Of a DNA stretch of 64,000 nt, positions 8,578 through 17,577 are shown piece by piece. Source of the DNA: Lyngbya sp. HA4199-MV5 (GTDB lineage Bacteria > Cyanobacteriota > Cyanobacteriia > Leptolyngbyales > Leptolyngbyaceae); contig JAHHHL010000036.1 in NCBI GenBank assembly GCA_019359375.1, positions 1-64,000 of the forward strand, in the 5' to 3' direction. The notes under the pieces are model-generated. The model saw only the letters and a program-made list of their open reading frames with translations. It did not search any database and was not told the origin of the DNA. Every line of letters begins with the position of its first letter. The first letter of the stretch is position 1. The translations under genes and the position numbers were made by a program.

Positions 8578-8911
8578 GGGGAGAGAGGGAGGGGGCAGGG
8601 AACAGGGGAGGTACGGGAAGCAAGGGAGTCGGGGGAGGCTTTGAGTTTACTTACAGCAATTTTCAATCAAGTGAAGTACAGATCCATACAGGGAGTCAAG
8701 GGAGTAAGGTATACCTCAGCAAATTGGAAAACGCTTTATTTGGTTTGCAGTCAGCTTTTTAGCCTTCATCCTTCATCCTTCATCCCTCATCCCTCTGACA
8801 CCAAAATTCCCCGCTCCTGATGACAGTCCTGACGCACGATCGCCAGAACCTTCATCTCAAGCGGGGAACGCGTTCACGATTCCCGAACCCAGGTTTTTAC
8901 ATTCAACCAAC
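8578..8911. other. Spacer with purine/pyrimidine repeats and a possible apcD terminator
   Basis: A purine-rich run (8578-8640) and CTTCATC-type repeats (8760-8795) are spacer repeats. TTCCCCGCT (8807-8815) and AGCGGGGAA (8860-8868) can pair; read from apcD on the minus strand, the stem is followed by TTTT. The loop is long, so this terminator is tentative. No gene was seen. Confidence 0.4.
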
Positions 8912-9397
8912 TCAAGACATCGCTTGAATAATGTAGTCAAAATAGGGAGTGGCTTCTGTGGCATCATCAGCCGAAAGAAGTTCTAGAGAAGCGGCTTTCA
9001 GGCAACGAATCGCTTCTGCCATCCCCGGCACTGGAACGCCGAGCGCGTTGTACATTTCGCGTGCGCCGATGAGACCAATTTTTTCGATCGGCTCTTTATC
9101 ACCTGACAAAATGCCATACGTGACCAAGCGCAAATACCAGCCATAATCGCGCAGGCAGAGGGCACGCTGCTTATCACCATAGGCATTGCCACCAGGAGCG
9201 ATAAAGTCGGGGCGCTTCTTCCAAAGCTGCTTGCTGGCTTCCTGAACGATTTTTTTCTCATTTTCCGATAGCGCGGCAGCAATGCGAGTACGCTGCTCAC
9301 CTGTTTGAAAAAAGCCCTGCAAGCCCTGAAGTTCGCCCCAGGTGGGATAACGCAGTTCATCGTCGGCTTGCAGAATGACTTGGCTAACTACACTCAT
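8912..9397 (-). CDS. apcD: Allophycocyanin B alpha-type subunit ApcD
   Basis: 161-residue phycobiliprotein. It begins [19 protein letters not shown], the characteristic ApcD start rather than ApcA or ApcB, and ends [10 protein letters not shown]. The chromophore cysteine lies in [15 protein letters not shown] (Cys81 by family numbering) and binds phycocyanobilin. ApcD is a terminal emitter in the phycobilisome core that passes energy, mainly to photosystem I. The frame is open far upstream, but the ATG at 9397 is clearly the family start. As in other cyanobacteria the gene is alone, away from the apcABC operon. Confidence 0.95.
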   Translation of the reverse strand: MSVVSQVILQADDELRYPTWGELQGLQGFFQTGEQRTRIAAALSENEKKIVQEASKQLWKKRPDFIAPGGNAYGDKQRALCLRDYGWYLRLVTYGILSGDKEPIEKIGLIGAREMYNALGVPVPGMAEAIRCLKAASLELLSADDATEATPYFDYIIQAMS

Positions 9398-9662
9398 AAT
9401 TATGGTTGTGTTTCTGCTGATATCTCTTTGTAGTTTAGCGACACAAGGGGACGCAGCGAAAGGGTGGAGAAAAATCGCTGAGCAGAGTTTTACAAAAGTT
9501 AATCTTTTAGAGGGGCGATCGCTCCCTGAGACCGTCATTCCTCCTGCCTGAGCTACGTATTTTGCTGCACAAGCAATGCCTTGCCATACAAAACGTAAAA
9601 CGCAACACCTGACGATCCACCTTAAAGCATCATGCTTTAAGCCTGGAAGGTTGGCATCGCGT

Positions 9663-9794
9663 CTAGGGGCTGTCATCAATTACGACTACACACTACTTGC
9701 AGCTAAGGAGTCCAGCCCCTAGCTTGTGTGTTGGGACGGGCGCGACAATGCTGATACCGCAAGGTTTCGGAGCTGAATTAATGACGCGCCCTGG
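9663..9794 (-). mobile_element. MITE-like element, copy 2 (inverted)
   Basis: 132-bp inverted copy of the element at 613-743. It shares the ends and the central GCGCCCGTC...CAACACAC block with the other copies. One end is CTGG instead of CTAG, and an extra base occurs near the left repeat, so this may be the oldest copy. It lies about 270 bp upstream of apcD. Confidence 0.75.
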
Positions 9795-9865
9795 TCTGAC
9801 TTTTTAAGCTCAGGTGTAAAAGATGAATGTTGCGCTCAACCAGCGACCAGCTTCATCAGGACAGG

Positions 9866-10711
9866 TCAGGATGCGACCTGTTGCAGAACCCACTGAGACT
9901 GGGCGGCATGTCTGTGCTGTAGCGGTGCTGGGACACTGACAGCGTAGTTTTGCTGACGTACTGGTTGTTTAGCCGCAGGCTGGGAATCCGTTTCGAGTGA
10001 ACCGCGCAACGTCTCAACTTGAGACATAATTTGCTTGAGCTGGTCTTGCAACTCTTGCAGCGTGACGTTAGCAGCAGACGACTTCGCGATCGACTGACCA
10101 TCGTCGTTGACAGAAACTGACCCATTAGAGCGGGCAAAGCTCAAAAAGGCTTGAGCGGCTGACAGCGTAGAAACCACGGATTGCACATCAGCTTGAGTAG
10201 GCTCTACATCGAGCACCGATGGGTTAGAGCAAGTAGAAGCGGCAGGAGACGGCACAGCAGGTACCTTAGTCGTCACGGCTGATGACGGCTCAACTGTAAG
10301 AGCCTCTGCAATTGGGTCAGGAGATGTTTCATCTTGAAGGAAAAAGTCAAGCCCAGATGCTTGCAACCGCTGCTCCGATAGCATTGTGGCTTGCAGATGC
10401 AGCTCTTTTTCTTCTAACGTTCGCTGTAGGTTAGAGAGCTTTGCCTCTACGTGTTCCGATTTGCGAGAAGATTGTTGCCAACCTGCGATCGCAACCCCAG
10501 CAACCCCTAACCCAAGGCTCAGTACACCGACAACGCCCACATAAGGAGCCGCGAGATCCTTAATTGTTCCAGAGAAAACAGACTCCTGACCCAGTTGAAC
10601 ATCGACAGGTTCTGAGCTAAAGACGGCTAGAGGCACCGTGAGTGAAGAGAATACTGCTCCAGCAAGTACAGTAGCGGGTAATACAGAGTGTTTCAGTGAA
10701 AAGACTGACAT
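9866..10711 (-). CDS. Secreted or membrane-anchored coiled-coil protein of unknown function
   Basis: 281-residue protein that I do not recognise. Residues 1-30 form a signal-like hydrophobic segment. A second hydrophobic helix near 55-78 (VGVVGVLSLGLGVAGVAIAG) is followed by a charged coiled-coil stretch (HVEAKLSNLQRTLEEKELHL). The middle is Ser/Ala/Pro-rich and disordered. Near 215-240 is another heptad-like segment (LQELQDQLKQIMSQVETL). The C-terminus is Gln/Ala-rich. The build suggests a membrane-tethered structural or cell-envelope protein. It has its own intergenic regions on both sides. Confidence 0.6.
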   Translation of the reverse strand: MSVFSLKHSVLPATVLAGAVFSSLTVPLAVFSSEPVDVQLGQESVFSGTIKDLAAPYVGVVGVLSLGLGVAGVAIAGWQQSSRKSEHVEAKLSNLQRTLEEKELHLQATMLSEQRLQASGLDFFLQDETSPDPIAEALTVEPSSAVTTKVPAVPSPAASTCSNPSVLDVEPTQADVQSVVSTLSAAQAFLSFARSNGSVSVNDDGQSIAKSSAANVTLQELQDQLKQIMSQVETLRGSLETDSQPAAKQPVRQQNYAVSVPAPLQHRHAAQSQWVLQQVAS

Positions 10712-11007
10712 TCTAGGTAACCTCTAGTATGGAGTGTGACGATAGGCGTTAAGGTTATGCGATGGGTAGAGCTTTGTACGAAGAATCGTTTCATGACCTT
10801 AAGTTAGCGCCCTCAAGTCAGTAATGCTACTGGTTTGTTCTGGGCTTCTTCATGGCTTGAAGAAATTGATTTGTGGGTAAAGTTCATGTAAATCTACGAA
10901 ACATTACGTAAGTACGGATGTCTTCTCAAGCCCCTAGTGTTTCCTCTCTGAAACATTTGCCTATAATTGAGGGCTGCTTCCCAAGGGCACGGCATTAGAC
11001 CTCCTGT

Positions 11008-11202
11008 TTATCGATCGCCCTCCTGCTTCTGCTCACCCAGATCAAATACCACGATGAACTTGACGTGTGGCTCCAGACGACGCAACGCTTGAGCAAACCC
11101 GTCCGCATCCGATTCTTTGACAAACCGAGCCACCGTCACCCGCTGCATATTTGCAAGCAAGCGAACCACAGCCCATCGCTTGAGGCGATCGCCATACGTC
11201 AT
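11008..11202 (-). CDS. Small conserved-looking protein divergent from an XRE regulator
   Basis: 64-residue basic protein beginning MTYGDRLKRWAVVRLLANMQ, with no recognised domain. It is transcribed away from the XRE regulator gene at 11305, and the shared 100-bp gap holds two matching palindromes. That arrangement suggests both genes are controlled by the regulator. The N-terminal half may be an amphipathic helix and the C-terminal half a strand-rich segment (HVKFIVVFDLG). Confidence 0.5.
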   Translation of the reverse strand: MTYGDRLKRWAVVRLLANMQRVTVARFVKESDADGFAQALRRLEPHVKFIVVFDLGEQKQEGDR

Positions 11203-11215
11203 AATCTATTCAGAG

Positions 11216-11268
11216 TGTTGATATTTAAGTCAACATTATCATTGCATGTGTTGATTCAAATATCAACA
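11216..11268. promoter_or_regulatory. Pair of palindromic operators in a divergent promoter
   Basis: Two 20-bp sites, at 11216-11235 and 11249-11268, have identical arms TGTTGA-N8-TCAACA. Their starts are 33 bp apart, about three helical turns. The second site is close to the reverse complement of the first. They lie between the XRE gene and the 64-aa gene, so they are likely binding sites for the XRE protein. Confidence 0.7.
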
Positions 11269-11304
11269 TTTACGTGCTCATAATCCTCTGACAGGATTGA
11301 GGGC

Positions 11305-11532
11305 ATGGGAAGAGCAGGTAAAGCACTTAAGCAAACATTAGAAACTTATAAGATCAGCCAAAACAAGCTTGCTGTCGTCTTAAACGTCGATCGTGCGGTT
11401 GTCAATCGCTGGTTTCACGAGCAGGTAGACCCCAACGCAGAGACGGTTGCAGAGATCGTTAAAGCATTGCAAAACCTCGACCCGATCGCCGCCGAGGCAT
11501 TCATCAAGCTCTATTTGGGCGATTTATTGTAG
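11305..11532 (+). CDS. XRE-family helix-turn-helix regulator
   Basis: 75-residue single-domain regulator. The helix-turn-helix spans about residues 12-50: LETYKISQNKLAVVLNVDR, then AVVNRWFHEQVDPNAETVAE. This is the lambda-repressor-like XRE pattern. There is no separate effector domain, and the C-terminal AEAFIKLYLGDLL probably serves for dimerisation. It likely represses its own promoter and that of the divergent gene through the two TGTTGA-N8-TCAACA palindromes just upstream. Confidence 0.8.
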   Translation: MGRAGKALKQTLETYKISQNKLAVVLNVDRAVVNRWFHEQVDPNAETVAEIVKALQNLDPIAAEAFIKLYLGDLL

Positions 11533-11572
11533 TCGGATGAAGGAGGAGAAGGGTAGCAGACAGAATCCAACG

Positions 11573-12136
11573 TTAAGGCGACAGCCAGCTAAACAATTCA
11601 CCTACTGTAAGCTGCAACTCGCCAGCAAACGGTGGCACAAGAAGCAGTTGATTGCGTTGATCAAAGACTTGTACCTGCTGTTTTGGGCGATAGACGAATA
11701 CCGTTTGTTCCTCTGGATCGATGAGCCAACCCATCTGAGCTTCATACTCTAGACAGTGCAAAATATTTTTCGTTACTTTGGTTTGGCTCTGGTCGGGAGA
11801 GAGAATCTCAATTGTCCAATCAGGTGCTAACGGAAAACTATTGGCAATCTCACCCTTTTCATCGCGAGCAAGGCGATTCCATGTGAACACAGAAATGTCT
11901 GGCACGATCGATCGTCCACCAAAGGTACACCGAAGCTCTGTAAAGGCACGGGCAATTTTTTGCGGCTTTACAATGCCATTAATCGCGGGCGCTAGTTCAG
12001 TCTGAATTGCACTATGCTTTCCTTGCGGCATCGGCTTCTGAATAATTTGACCATCAATGTACTCGCCAGCAGGCTTCGTTTCTGGCAGTTGCAAAAACGC
12101 TTCTAACGTAAGGGTTCTAGACGGTGTTTGTACCAT
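11573..12136 (-). CDS. Uma2 family (DUF820) putative endonuclease
   Basis: 187-residue protein of the Uma2/DUF820 family, which is greatly expanded in cyanobacteria and has a PD-(D/E)XK-like fold. Features are the N-terminal LTLEAFLQLPETKPAGEYIDG, then IVPDISVF (active-site Asp), and TIEILSPDQSQTKVTKNI with the Glu and Lys of the core. The usual KxxxY segment is seen as ILHCLEYEAQMGWLIDP. AGAGG lies before the ATG. The biological role of the family is unclear; members are often linked to mobile or defence regions. Confidence 0.85.
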   Translation of the reverse strand: MVQTPSRTLTLEAFLQLPETKPAGEYIDGQIIQKPMPQGKHSAIQTELAPAINGIVKPQKIARAFTELRCTFGGRSIVPDISVFTWNRLARDEKGEIANSFPLAPDWTIEILSPDQSQTKVTKNILHCLEYEAQMGWLIDPEEQTVFVYRPKQQVQVFDQRNQLLLVPPFAGELQLTVGELFSWLSP

Positions 12137-12191
12137 TTGGCGTTGCCTCTAGAAAAGTCAGGCAATTTAGATACTCAAGTGTACTGAAATA

Positions 12192-12386
12192 CTACTGGAT
12201 GGGGAAGCAGTTTGCCTTATTTCTGGTGATTTCGATTAAAAGCTCCAGAACGTCCTGAGCATTCTTCGTCGCTTCCTCGTAACTGTCACCGTGAGTATGG
12301 GCATACGGACCAAACTCAGGCAAGCTCACGATATACTTTTGATCCTCATCAGACCACTGAATCAAGATGCTGTAGCGAGATTTCAT
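12192..12386 (-). CDS. HicB-family antitoxin-like protein
   Basis: 64-residue HicB-like protein: YSILIQWSDEDQKYIVSLPEF, then HTHGDSYEEATKNAQDVLELLIE. This is the partial RNase H-like fold of HicB antitoxins. There is no HicA toxin next to it and no DNA-binding C-terminal extension. Its ATG follows the stop codon of the preceding antitoxin with no gap, so it is the third gene of the RelE-type operon. Confidence 0.8.
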   Translation of the reverse strand: MKSRYSILIQWSDEDQKYIVSLPEFGPYAHTHGDSYEEATKNAQDVLELLIEITRNKANCFPIQ

Positions 12387-12710
12387 CTATTCGTGTTCTT
12401 GCTCTGCAACCGCCACCGTCAGCTTCAGTCCTAAACTATTGAGCCAGTTAGTCAAACCATAAACTTCCTGACTTCCAGATTGAGACAGGATCTCATCCAG
12501 TTCTTTGCTATAAAACTTACGTTTCTCGGAAGCGTCATCAGTACCAAGTGCTTCCGCGACATCAAGTAGTGCCACCTTCAGAAGCTCTGGCTCAGGATCT
12601 TCCTCTTCTAAAATTGCTTCGAGATAAGCAGCAGCTTCTTCCGGATCTTGAAGCGACTTGATTAAATAATCGTGATAACTATCACTGACTGGCACCTTTA
12701 CGTTTTCCAT
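12387..12710 (-). CDS. Antitoxin of the RelE/HigB-type pair
   Basis: 107-residue acidic protein whose N-terminal half matches the addiction-module antidote pattern (SDSYHDYLIKSLQDPEEAAAYLEAILEE, then LLKVALLDVAEALG). A C-terminal segment with heptad-like Leu (GLTNWLNSLGLKLTVAVAEQ) replaces a full helix-turn-helix end. It starts inside the last 29 bases of the toxin gene, which shows translational coupling. It should neutralise the toxin and regulate the operon. Confidence 0.75.
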   Translation of the reverse strand: MENVKVPVSDSYHDYLIKSLQDPEEAAAYLEAILEEEDPEPELLKVALLDVAEALGTDDASEKRKFYSKELDEILSQSGSQEVYGLTNWLNSLGLKLTVAVAEQEHE

Positions 12711-13035
12711 GATCTGCCCAGTACTGTTCAGCTTTCAGAATATCTCGTGTCTGAGTGTCTTTATCTCCGCCCCCAAGCAGCCACAGCCCTTCAGAATCTT
12801 CTCCATAATAGACTCGGATGTAGCCAAAGCGATTACCCTTAAACCTCAACTCAGAAATTTCCGAGTTTTTGAGTCGCTTCCAGTCTCCTAAATGTCCAAA
12901 TTCTTTAGCTCTTCTGATTCTAGCCTTGATTTTAGCTCTGGCTTGGCGATCGGGTAACGACTCCAACCACTCGTCAAAAGGAACCTTGCCATCAACAGTT
13001 CTGTAACGTCGAATTTCTCTCGGTTGCGCTTCCAT
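12682..13035 (-). CDS. RelE/HigB-type toxin (Gp49-like)
   Basis: 117-residue toxin of the RelE/ParE superfamily, Gp49-like branch. It has the short N-terminal RTVDGKVPFDEWLESLPDRQARAKIKARI, then GDWKRLKNSEISELRF and YIRVYYGEDSEGLWLLGGGDKDTQ, ending with a basic DHGKRKG. Family members cut mRNA at the ribosome. AGAGG precedes the ATG by about nine bases. The order toxin, antitoxin, HicB-like on the minus strand makes one operon. Confidence 0.8.
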   Translation of the reverse strand: MEAQPREIRRYRTVDGKVPFDEWLESLPDRQARAKIKARIRRAKEFGHLGDWKRLKNSEISELRFKGNRFGYIRVYYGEDSEGLWLLGGGDKDTQTRDILKAEQYWADHGKRKGASQ

Positions 13036-13289
13036 CCAAAAAACCTCTGCAAATTTCTTGAGTCATAGGCATAGCCTCGTCTAAGTTACAGCGGTTCTCA
13101 ATCCCGTAAGCCACAGTTCTATCAAGACAGAGTTTGGGTATGGTGAGGCAAGTGAAAACAGCTATAAGTGATGGTCTAAACAAAATAATACCAATGTACT
13201 ACAGAAGAGTTGACCAGGCAAGATAATTCTTCAATATGCCACTGGCTTGACTGTTAAAGCGCTAGCAACTTTTCTTGATCGGAACATGG

Positions 13290-15020
13290 TCAAAACAAGA
13301 AGTAGCGTTGTGCCATTGGGAGGACGGTGGCGGGTTCGCAGGTGAGGAGTTGTCCGTCAGCGCGAACTTCGTAGGTTTCGGGATCGACTTCCATTTTGGG
13401 TGTGGCATCGTTAAGCTTCAGGTCTTTTTTCGTGAGCTTGCGGATGCCGGACACCGCGACGGCTTTCTTCTGCAAGCCGAGTTGGTCGGGGATACCTTTT
13501 TTGAGGGCGGCTTTGGAGACGAAAGTGAGAGAGGTTGCGGCGATCGCACCCCCAAAACTAGCAAACATCGGACGCATATGGATTGGCTGTGGGGTGGGAA
13601 TGCTGGCGTTGGCATCGCCCATTTGTGCCCAACCAATTAAGCCGCCTTTGATGACCACTTCAGGCTTGACACCAAACATCGCGGGTCGCCAGAGGCACAG
13701 GTCAGCCAGTTTACCGACTTCGACGGAACCGACGTGAGCCGCAATGCCATGCGTAATCGCCGGATTAATGGTGTACTTGGCAACGTAGCGTTTGGCGCGA
13801 AAGTTGTCGTTGCGGTTGTGCGATTCGACGGTGCCTTCGGTATGGGGAGCGAGCCAGCCACGATCGAACTTCATTTTGTGGGCGGTTTGCCAGGTGCGGA
13901 TGATGACTTCACCGATGCGCCCCATTGCCTGCGAGTCAGATGACAGCATACTGAACGCACCGATATCGTGGAGGATATCTTCAGCCGCGATCGTTTCGCG
14001 ACGGATGCGGGACTCTGCAAAGGCGACATCTTCGGCGATCGCGGGATCAAGGTGATGGCAAACCATCAGCATATCCAGATGTTCGTCCAGCGTGTTCTGA
14101 GTGTAGGGACGGGTGGGATTGGTGGAGGAGGGCAGTACATTGAGTTCGCCGCAGATCTTAATAATGTCTGGGGCGTGTCCGCCGCCTGCGCCTTCGGTGT
14201 GATAGGTGTGAATGACGCGATTTTTGAACGCAGCGATCGTGTCTTCCACAAACCCGGCTTCATTTAAAGTGTCGGTGTGGATGGCGACCTGCACATCGTA
14301 GTCATCGGCAACGCTCAGGCAGGTGTCGATCGCGGCAGGTGTCGTTCCCCAATCCTCATGGAGTTTCAGCCCCATCACGCCTGCTTCGACCTGTTCTTCT
14401 AATGCGTCTGGCTTCGCGCTATTGCCTTTGCCCAAAAAGCCAATGTTGATGGGAAACGCATCGGCTGCTTGCAGCATGCGGTAAATGTTCCAGGGTCCGG
14501 GCGTGCAAGTGGTGGCGCTGGTGCCAGCAGCGGGTCCCGTGCCGCCGCCTACTAGCGTCGTGACACCAGAGGCGATCGCCACTTCAATCTGTTGAGGACA
14601 AATAAAGTGAATGTGGGTATCGATGCCGCCAGCGGTGAGAATCATGCCTTCACCCGCGATCGCCTCAGTGCCGGGACCAATGACGATCGTCACATTGTCT
14701 TGAATGTGTGGATTGCCCGCTTTGCCGATCGCGTGAATTTTGCCGTCCTTAATGCCAATATCGGCTTTGACGATGCCCCACCAGTCGAGAATGAGCGCGT
14801 TTGTGATGACCGTATCCACTGCACCATCGGCATTCGTGATCGGTGACTGCCCCATGCCTTCTCGAATGACCTTGCCACCGCCAAATTTGACCTCATCGCC
14901 GTAGGTGGTGTAGTCCGCTTCGACTTCAATGATCAAATCGGTGTCGGCTAACCGGACGCGATCGCCCACCGTAGGACCAAACGTTTCCGCATAGGCGCGG
15001 CGATTCATTCTGTAGCTCAT
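13290..15020 (-). CDS. ureC: Urease alpha subunit (catalytic)
   Basis: 576-residue urease alpha subunit, close to the usual 570. It hydrolyses urea to ammonia and carbamate in the cytoplasm with two nickel ions. The nickel ligands are visible: His136 and His138 in DTHIHF, and the carbamylated Lys219 in GLKLHEDWG. The mobile-flap cysteine lies in LMVCHHLDP. The start [16 protein letters not shown] is the usual family start. The gene is 4.4 kb downstream of ureB, with four unrelated genes between, so it probably needs its own promoter. The 500-bp gap upstream would allow one. Confidence 0.97.
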   Translation of the reverse strand: MSYRMNRRAYAETFGPTVGDRVRLADTDLIIEVEADYTTYGDEVKFGGGKVIREGMGQSPITNADGAVDTVITNALILDWWGIVKADIGIKDGKIHAIGKAGNPHIQDNVTIVIGPGTEAIAGEGMILTAGGIDTHIHFICPQQIEVAIASGVTTLVGGGTGPAAGTSATTCTPGPWNIYRMLQAADAFPINIGFLGKGNSAKPDALEEQVEAGVMGLKLHEDWGTTPAAIDTCLSVADDYDVQVAIHTDTLNEAGFVEDTIAAFKNRVIHTYHTEGAGGGHAPDIIKICGELNVLPSSTNPTRPYTQNTLDEHLDMLMVCHHLDPAIAEDVAFAESRIRRETIAAEDILHDIGAFSMLSSDSQAMGRIGEVIIRTWQTAHKMKFDRGWLAPHTEGTVESHNRNDNFRAKRYVAKYTINPAITHGIAAHVGSVEVGKLADLCLWRPAMFGVKPEVVIKGGLIGWAQMGDANASIPTPQPIHMRPMFASFGGAIAATSLTFVSKAALKKGIPDQLGLQKKAVAVSGIRKLTKKDLKLNDATPKMEVDPETYEVRADGQLLTCEPATVLPMAQRYFLF

Positions 15021-15523
15021 GGTGTCTCCTCACTCAAATTCTCGGTATCGTTGAAACCCTGCTCAGGGTTGACGATCGCAACGATAAGCTTCTGTCGCTG
15101 AATCTTCAGCTTCACTAGAATACAGCCCCAGCCGCATCTAGCGAGTTAAATCTGTGACAGAATGGGCTGCAACTGTTGGGCAACCTTCAAATAGAGTAAG
15201 CACTATGCTGCTTTAAAATCTGGATCGCTAGTTAATCGACAAAACTCCTGTAGCTGACGGTTAGAACTGCGCTTATGGTAGCAAAGTCTGCCTTTTTGAA
15301 CTAATTACGCTTGCCCTAATTCCAAAAGAAAGCTTGCTTTCTGTAACAGCGATTTCAGCGCGGGAATGAAAAGATTTGTCAGTCGTCGGACTGGATTGAA
15401 TATTGACTCAAACAACGTTGACGCGAACAGCTCACTGCCTTCTGTTTAGAATAATAAGAGCAGCACCTAAGCAATTTTTCAGCTCAGTTGCTGCTGGCAC
15501 CTGCTGTTTGACACAGACGTAAT
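15021..15523. other. Intergenic region upstream of ureC
   Basis: 503 bp between ureC and a glycosyltransferase gene. No open frame or RNA was recognised. It should hold the ureC promoter. I found no good NtcA site: GTAGCTGACGGTTA at 15250-15263 has two mismatches in the ureC orientation. Confidence 0.5.
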
Positions 15524-17131
15524 TTACACAGTGAGTTTGTTTCTAGCCTTTAGAAAAGAATGATAGTTTCTTTGGCTTAGAAAGTAATCTTGAACAGTAC
15601 TAGGAGACGTAACGGAGACGAGAATGAGTAGCCCAGCTAGTTTGTGAAAACTCAAAGGGAAAATTTCAAAAGTAGGGACACAAAAGATTAAGAAGATACC
15701 AATACCAACAAGGCGAGGGGCATCGAATCGACGAGTAGCGATCGCCCATAATGCAACTGGCAACGCAATAACATAATGATGTTCCCAAACTGACGGGGAA
15801 ATCAGTAGACTCAGAGCAATCGCGTCGCTAGCGTGCCCGTAGAATCTGAAGATATTGTTCCATGCTTCCCTTTCAGGATGGGAAGTTTTAACAAGTTTAG
15901 AATAAATCTGCTCCCGTTTAACCAACCGCAGGATAAACCAGGCAAGAATTAAGCAACTTAATCCCATAACAATGATGGGAACAGCATTTAATACTACATT
16001 TTCATTTAGCAAGCGCGTAGGGATTTTAACTAGATTAAACGTTAAGCTCCAAAGCCCATTATTTCTGTAGTTGGTTGGTTTCTCGACATTGCCAAAATAG
16101 ATCAAAAACTGCTGCCAAAGCGTCCAATCCTGCATCCAACCTGTTTGTACAATAGTAATAGCGACCAATCCTGATACTACTCCCAAAACTGCTCGCCATC
16201 TTCTGGAGACTACCCAGGGAAGCAGCAGGACTAAAGGATACAGCTTAAGATGAGCCCCTAGTGCAACAGCTAAACCGGCCAAAAAAGGATACTGTTGAAG
16301 TAAGAGAATACTTAGTAGAAAGCAATTAAGAACCCACAAATTGATTTGACTAAACGTCAGCGTTCTGATGAGGGAGAAATTAAATAGAAGGAGTGCTGCT
16401 ACCAGTAAAGAAGCCGGTAAAGCTTTGATGCCTAAATTTCGAGCTAGAAGTAAAGTCAAATAATAAGTCAGTATGACTTGTAAGAACTGCCCACACTGGT
16501 AAAAATAATCTACGGCAGTCCATGCATCAATCTCATTTGCGAGTTTGAACAGGGGGTTAGCGATAGAAACTTGATGTAAAAAGGCTAGCATCTGTGCTAG
16601 AAGAGGTGGATACAAATAGCAAGATGGTGTTCCCTGATAGGGATTAGAACCTGCCAGGATTGACGTAGCTGCATTTTCATAGCATAAGTAGTCACTACTT
16701 TTTGCGTGAAAAGCTTCATTCTGAGTGTATAAAAGACTCAAGAAAACCAGTAAAGGTAAAACGACTGGAATTAACGCCTCTAGCTTCTTTCTAGGCAGTG
16801 CGGTGATTCGCAGCCAGGTTGTCACTCCCAGTAATACTGTAATCAAGAAACCAAAGACCTCGAAGGGCTGGGTTGTGAGTGTTTGAGGAGCGCTACCATC
16901 GTAGGTAGACTCGATAATAGGAAGCCTTAAACTCCAAATAATGAGCGGCAGTATGATTGCGGCTGACAGGAATACAATGCCAAGTAGTGTACGAGAAATA
17001 GGCTTGTTCTTATCTATGAAAATAAGCTCAACCTTTAGCCAATTTAGACAGCGTACCGCAGTAGAATAGATCAACAATTGAGTTAACCCTTTAATGTCTT
17101 TATCATTTCGGTTGTTGAGAGCTAAGCTCAT
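15524..17131 (-). CDS. GT87-like (DUF2029) membrane glycosyltransferase
   Basis: 535-residue protein with about ten transmembrane segments. It matches the GT87/DUF2029 mannosyltransferase-like family: an early loop with SSDYLCYENAATSILAGSNPY and CYLYPPLLAQML, then LTFSQINLWVLNCFLL, and AHLKLYPLVLLLPW. GT87 enzymes use polyprenyl-phosphate sugars and make cell-envelope glycans. The ATG at 17131 is chosen over an adjoining GTG. No Shine-Dalgarno motif is visible, and a 9-bp-stem hairpin covers the start. It splits the urease gene set and is AT-richer than its neighbours, consistent with insertion. Confidence 0.75.
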   Translation of the reverse strand: MSLALNNRNDKDIKGLTQLLIYSTAVRCLNWLKVELIFIDKNKPISRTLLGIVFLSAAIILPLIIWSLRLPIIESTYDGSAPQTLTTQPFEVFGFLITVLLGVTTWLRITALPRKKLEALIPVVLPLLVFLSLLYTQNEAFHAKSSDYLCYENAATSILAGSNPYQGTPSCYLYPPLLAQMLAFLHQVSIANPLFKLANEIDAWTAVDYFYQCGQFLQVILTYYLTLLLARNLGIKALPASLLVAALLLFNFSLIRTLTFSQINLWVLNCFLLSILLLQQYPFLAGLAVALGAHLKLYPLVLLLPWVVSRRWRAVLGVVSGLVAITIVQTGWMQDWTLWQQFLIYFGNVEKPTNYRNNGLWSLTFNLVKIPTRLLNENVVLNAVPIIVMGLSCLILAWFILRLVKREQIYSKLVKTSHPEREAWNNIFRFYGHASDAIALSLLISPSVWEHHYVIALPVALWAIATRRFDAPRLVGIGIFLIFCVPTFEIFPLSFHKLAGLLILVSVTSPSTVQDYFLSQRNYHSFLKARNKLTV

Positions 17132-17154
17132 CACTGGGGATAATTCCAGTGATG
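17129..17154 (-). promoter_or_regulatory. Perfect hairpin over the glycosyltransferase start codon
   Basis: CATCACTGG (17129-17137) and CCAGTGATG (17146-17154) pair perfectly around an 8-nt loop. The stem includes the start codon, so it may limit translation initiation. Confidence 0.45.
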
Positions 17155-17577
17155 ATCTACAGAAATGAATGTACTGTAGGGTAGACTGACCAGCGAACTA
17201 CTTAGGTGAAGTTAGCATTAACGCTAAGCAAATTGAGCGGACTGCCGATCTTTAAGAAGGTGCAGAACTGCTGAGCAGTATTCCTTTGAGGAAAGGATGG
17301 CACAGTTGATTTAACCCACCTTTTACCCCAAAGTTGCAAGCTGCTGCTGCTTTGCTCATGATTGAGTAGGCATTACTGCCCTAGAAACAAGATATTGCAG
17401 CCTGTGAAACGGTGTAAAGTAATTCGGCAATTCTTGTTCATTTAAAAATAAATCTATTCCTGTAAAAAGTAATGCCCTTTAGGGAGGGGTAGGGAAAAGG
17501 CAATCTAGCGCTGGAAGCTTTCTGCGCAATGCTTCATAGTTCTTTAGTCTTTCCCAAATAGTACTACCCGAATTAGT
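17135..17577. other. Intergenic region, nothing recognised
   Basis: 443 bp between the start of the glycosyltransferase gene and the end of the next minus-strand gene. Apart from the hairpin at its edge, I see no gene, RNA or repeat. Confidence 0.4.

Noticed and set aside
15250-15263. GTAGCTGACGGTTA as an NtcA site for ureC
   Set aside because: In the ureC orientation it reads TAACCGTCAGCTAC, two mismatches from GTA-N8-TAC, and no -10 element follows at the right spacing.
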